From contig DIKR01000081.1 in the NCBI GenBank assembly GCA_002424625.1, forward strand, positions 1 to 6,717: a stretch of 6,717 nucleotides of DNA. The letters are read 5' to 3'. Position numbers and translations under genes: made by a program. Source of the DNA: Desulfuromonadaceae bacterium UBA5613. GTDB lineage: Bacteria; Desulfobacterota; Desulfuromonadia; Desulfuromonadales; UBA2197. The notes beneath the pieces were generated by a model that did not search any database, was not told where the DNA came from, and was given only the letters and a program-made list of their open reading frames with translations. Positions 4,889-6,717 of this stretch are shown here, piece after piece (positions within the stretch are counted from its first letter, which is position 1; each line of letters starts with the position of its first letter).

Positions 4889-6697
4889 TCATACACGAAC
4901 ATACCGCGCCCCGCGCTTCTCCCCCAGCTGCCGCACTTTTCGTTGTCGCTTCAATTCCTGAATCGCCGCATTCCAGCGGCCGGTGGATAGACCGAGGGGA
5001 TCGGCGAGATCGGCGCGGGCGTATTCGCGGCCCGGCTGCATGCGGCCGAGGATGGCGGCGGTTACGTCGTCGAGACAAGCGAAATTGTCGCTGGCGGTGG
5101 GTGCCGGTTCGGGTTGTGGCCGAGGTTTGCGTAGGGGCGCAGCATGCTGCGCCCGCCCTTGACGTGCGGTTTTGGTTCTGGGTGCAGATCTGGGCGCAGC
5201 ATGCTGCGCCCCTACAGAAGCATTCGTCCGTATCCGCTCCAACAGCACGCTGGCCGGTTCGTCGCTCTGGTCTTGGGGGACGAGTTGGCCGGTGAAGGCT
5301 TGTTTGAGGATCGATTGGCGCAGGCGTTCGGCGCGGCGCAGGTTGGCGACGACCTGAGCTTCGGCGACATCTACCACGGACATCATCTCTGATATTTTCG
5401 AAACAATTTCAATTTGTTCCTTAATCGGCGGGAACGGGATTTGGCAATCTTTTAGGTGTGTCGTATTGATCCTCGGACGGGTAGCTCCATGGACTTCTGC
5501 GACCAATTGTTCATATGCAGTGCGTGTCGCCAAAACAGTTTCAAGATAGCGATTATTGATTGCTTCGCTGCGAACGCGTATACAGAAGCAGTCGGCCTTA
5601 TTTATTGCCTTTTCAATATGATCGGGCAGCATGACCACGCGTGTTTCATTCGCCACAAATGACGAAAAAATGATGTCACCGTGTCGAACCGTATGCTTCT
5701 TTAGTTGTTCGAATTTTTGCTCAGTAATAAACGATTCTTTCCCGTCAATAAATTCCAGAGAGCCGATGTTCTCCAAGCGGATTACACGAACACCAGACGC
5801 AACATAGTCACTACTTTTCAGGTTAGAGCCAAAAGGTCCGTCGAACACATCAACCGGTAACGTACCGAGTTTCACCCAAACCCACCCCGCCGGCAACTCC
5901 GGCAACCCACTCGTATCCGGCCCGACCGGCTCCTTGCACTTCCCCTTCCCCGCCACCTTGCGCCGCTCGGCAGGAATCCGCTCCAGCAGCTTGTCGGCAT
6001 GCTCAACATCGGGATGCTGGTGGCGCCATTCTTCGGTGAGCTTGCCTTCGACGGCGGCCTTGAGGACGGCGGCTTTGTAGCGCTTGAGGTTGGTCTTGAC
6101 GCGCTTGAGGTTGGTAATAGCTTCATCAAGGCGGGAGAACTGCTTTTCGATCTCGGCGACGATGTGGGCTTGTTCGTTCTGAGGCGGGACCGGGAAAGCG
6201 ATTTTTTCAAGATTTTTCCGGGAAATTCTTTTTCGTGTACTTCCGCTTTCCATAGAAGCGACTGCCCCACGGAAAAGAGGTGCGTTAACAAAATACATTA
6301 GCCATTTAGAATCGAAATCCGATTCGGGACGAACGATAGCAACATCAACAACCGTAACAGCTTTTTTTGAATCGCCTGGAAAAATACATGCGCGGCCCAG
6401 AGGGTCTGGCATACGCGCAACAAGTACGTCCCCTCTTTCCAAAAAAGTACATTTAAGCTCTCGCGCCTTTGCATCGGTCAGAAATCGGGCAGATTTATTC
6501 CGATATAAACCATCACCTACATCGGCCAACTGGACCAGACGAACGTCACCCTCCGGGTCTTGGTCTTTGCTCTCGATCCAGTCGCCATCGACAAAAACTC
6601 CGGATTTTCCAATCAGTTCATCGAGTGTTGCCAGAGACCAACCATCAGGCAATTCTTTGATATCAATTGTAAGAACATGTTCTTTGCTTATACTCAC
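4889..6697 (-). CDS. hsdS: Type I restriction-modification system, specificity subunit, with extended C-terminus
   Basis: HsdS recognises the split DNA target and holds HsdM (and HsdR). Two target recognition domains are visible: about 17-170 (LPDGWSLATLDELI to KIAFPVPPQNEQ) and 268-425 (LPAGWVWVKLGTL to CQIPFPPIKEQ). Each is followed by a helical conserved region: 171-225 (IVAEIEKQFSRLDEAITNLK, KAAVEGKLTEEWR) and 426-475 (ILKQAFTGQLVPQD). Most HsdS proteins end near here at 400-480 residues. This one, at 602, adds a linker with two AQHAAP peptides (497-502, 516-521) encoded by palindromic repeats, then a winged-helix-like tail (about 540-602, DDVTAAILGRM to GARYVRV). GTG at 6695-6697 is the assigned start, overlapping by 4 bases (GTGA) the TGA of a frame entering from the right. 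The ribosome binding site is weak and the hsdS frame stays open to the edge, so the true start may lie upstream. Recognition domains are AT-richer than the conserved regions. Confidence 0.93.
   Translation of the reverse strand: MSISKEHVLTIDIKELPDGWSLATLDELIGKSGVFVDGDWIESKDQDPEGDVRLVQLADVGDGLYRNKSARFLTDAKARELKCTFLERGDVLVARMPDPLGRACIFPGDSKKAVTVVDVAIVRPESDFDSKWLMYFVNAPLFRGAVASMESGSTRKRISRKNLEKIAFPVPPQNEQAHIVAEIEKQFSRLDEAITNLKRVKTNLKRYKAAVLKAAVEGKLTEEWRHQHPDVEHADKLLERIPAERRKVAGKGKCKEPVGPDTSGLPELPAGWVWVKLGTLPVDVFDGPFGSNLKSSDYVASGVRVIRLENIGSLEFIDGKESFITEQKFEQLKKHTVRHGDIIFSSFVANETRVVMLPDHIEKAINKADCFCIRVRSEAINNRYLETVLATRTAYEQLVAEVHGATRPRINTTHLKDCQIPFPPIKEQIEIVSKISEMMSVVDVAEAQVVANLRRAERLRQSILKQAFTGQLVPQDQSDEPASVLLERIRTNASVGAQHAAPRSAPRTKTARQGRAQHAAPLRKPRPQPEPAPTASDNFACLDDVTAAILGRMQPGREYARADLADPLGLSTGRWNAAIQELKRQRKVRQLGEKRGARYVRV
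5131..5215. repeat. REPIN-like pair of inverted palindromes inside hsdS
   Basis: The 20-bp perfect palindrome GGGCGCAGCATGCTGCGCCC occurs at 5135-5154 and 5192-5211, separated by 37 bp. The outer flanks are GTAGG on the left and CCTAC on the right, so the whole unit is inverted about its centre, like two REP sequences forming a REPIN. The copies are offset by 57 bp (19 codons), so both read in the same hsdS frame and encode AQHAAP. The repeats fall exactly in the linker between the second conserved region and the C-terminal winged-helix-like tail. Confidence 0.85.
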
Positions 6698-6717
6698 GCC
6701 ACCAACGCCCCATTCAA

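Noticed and set aside
4845..5078. 77-codon minus-strand frame ending in FDSSVGRASDS
   Set aside because: The C-terminus is the well-known false translation of a tRNA D arm and anticodon arm, and the rest is a shadow of the hsdS 3' end.
5135..5211. CRISPR array or terminator
   Set aside because: Only two copies, perfectly palindromic and inverted at the flanks, inside a continuous coding frame; no third repeat and no cas genes.

Overview
This window is a defence-type accessory region from a fairly GC-rich bacterium. All recognisable protein genes lie on the minus strand. Its core is the modification subunit (hsdM, 1691-3184) and specificity subunit (hsdS, 4889-6697) of a type I restriction-modification system; no hsdR is visible. 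The decayed RAYT-like (REP-associated transposase) remnant and the palindromic GGGCGCAGCATGCTGCGCCC repeats would suit a Geobacter/Desulfuromonas-like proteobacterium, but that assignment is only a weak inference.

Read in the direction of transcription (right to left), the order is: hsdS, whose 3' end carries an in-frame pair of inverted palindromic repeats followed by a winged-helix-like tail; two degenerate tRNA-like 5' halves; a 174-codon helix-turn-helix protein; a DUF3800 protein (predicted RNase H-like fold); a short intergenic region; hsdM; a relic of a REP-type mobile element; a short DprA-like Rossmann protein; a 112-residue protein of unknown function; and the first 50 codons of another unknown gene that leaves the left edge. 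hsdS therefore precedes hsdM, and at least two foreign-looking, AT-richer genes separate them.

The most striking feature is in the gap between DUF3800 and hsdM. On the plus strand there is a near-consensus sigma-70 promoter (TTGACA, 16 bp, TATAAA; 3230-3257), followed at once by a long, almost fully paired hairpin (3266-3352) ending in a T-tract (3351-3357). This predicts a compact, independently transcribed structured RNA of about 94 nt, divergent from hsdM and convergent with the DUF3800 gene. Comparative genomics has described several families of candidate structured RNAs lying next to DUF3800 genes (the DUF3800 RNA motifs), so this RNA and the DUF3800 protein may form a two-part RNA-protein module carried inside a type I restriction-modification locus. 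The tRNA-like fragments beside the HTH gene add a second RNA-related oddity.

The remainder is less certain. The stretch 1275-1690 has no intact gene but holds a perfect 10-bp inverted repeat upstream of the DprA-like gene and the REP-type relic, each end of which carries a short tandem duplication. The stretch 561-767 holds only a strong hairpin.
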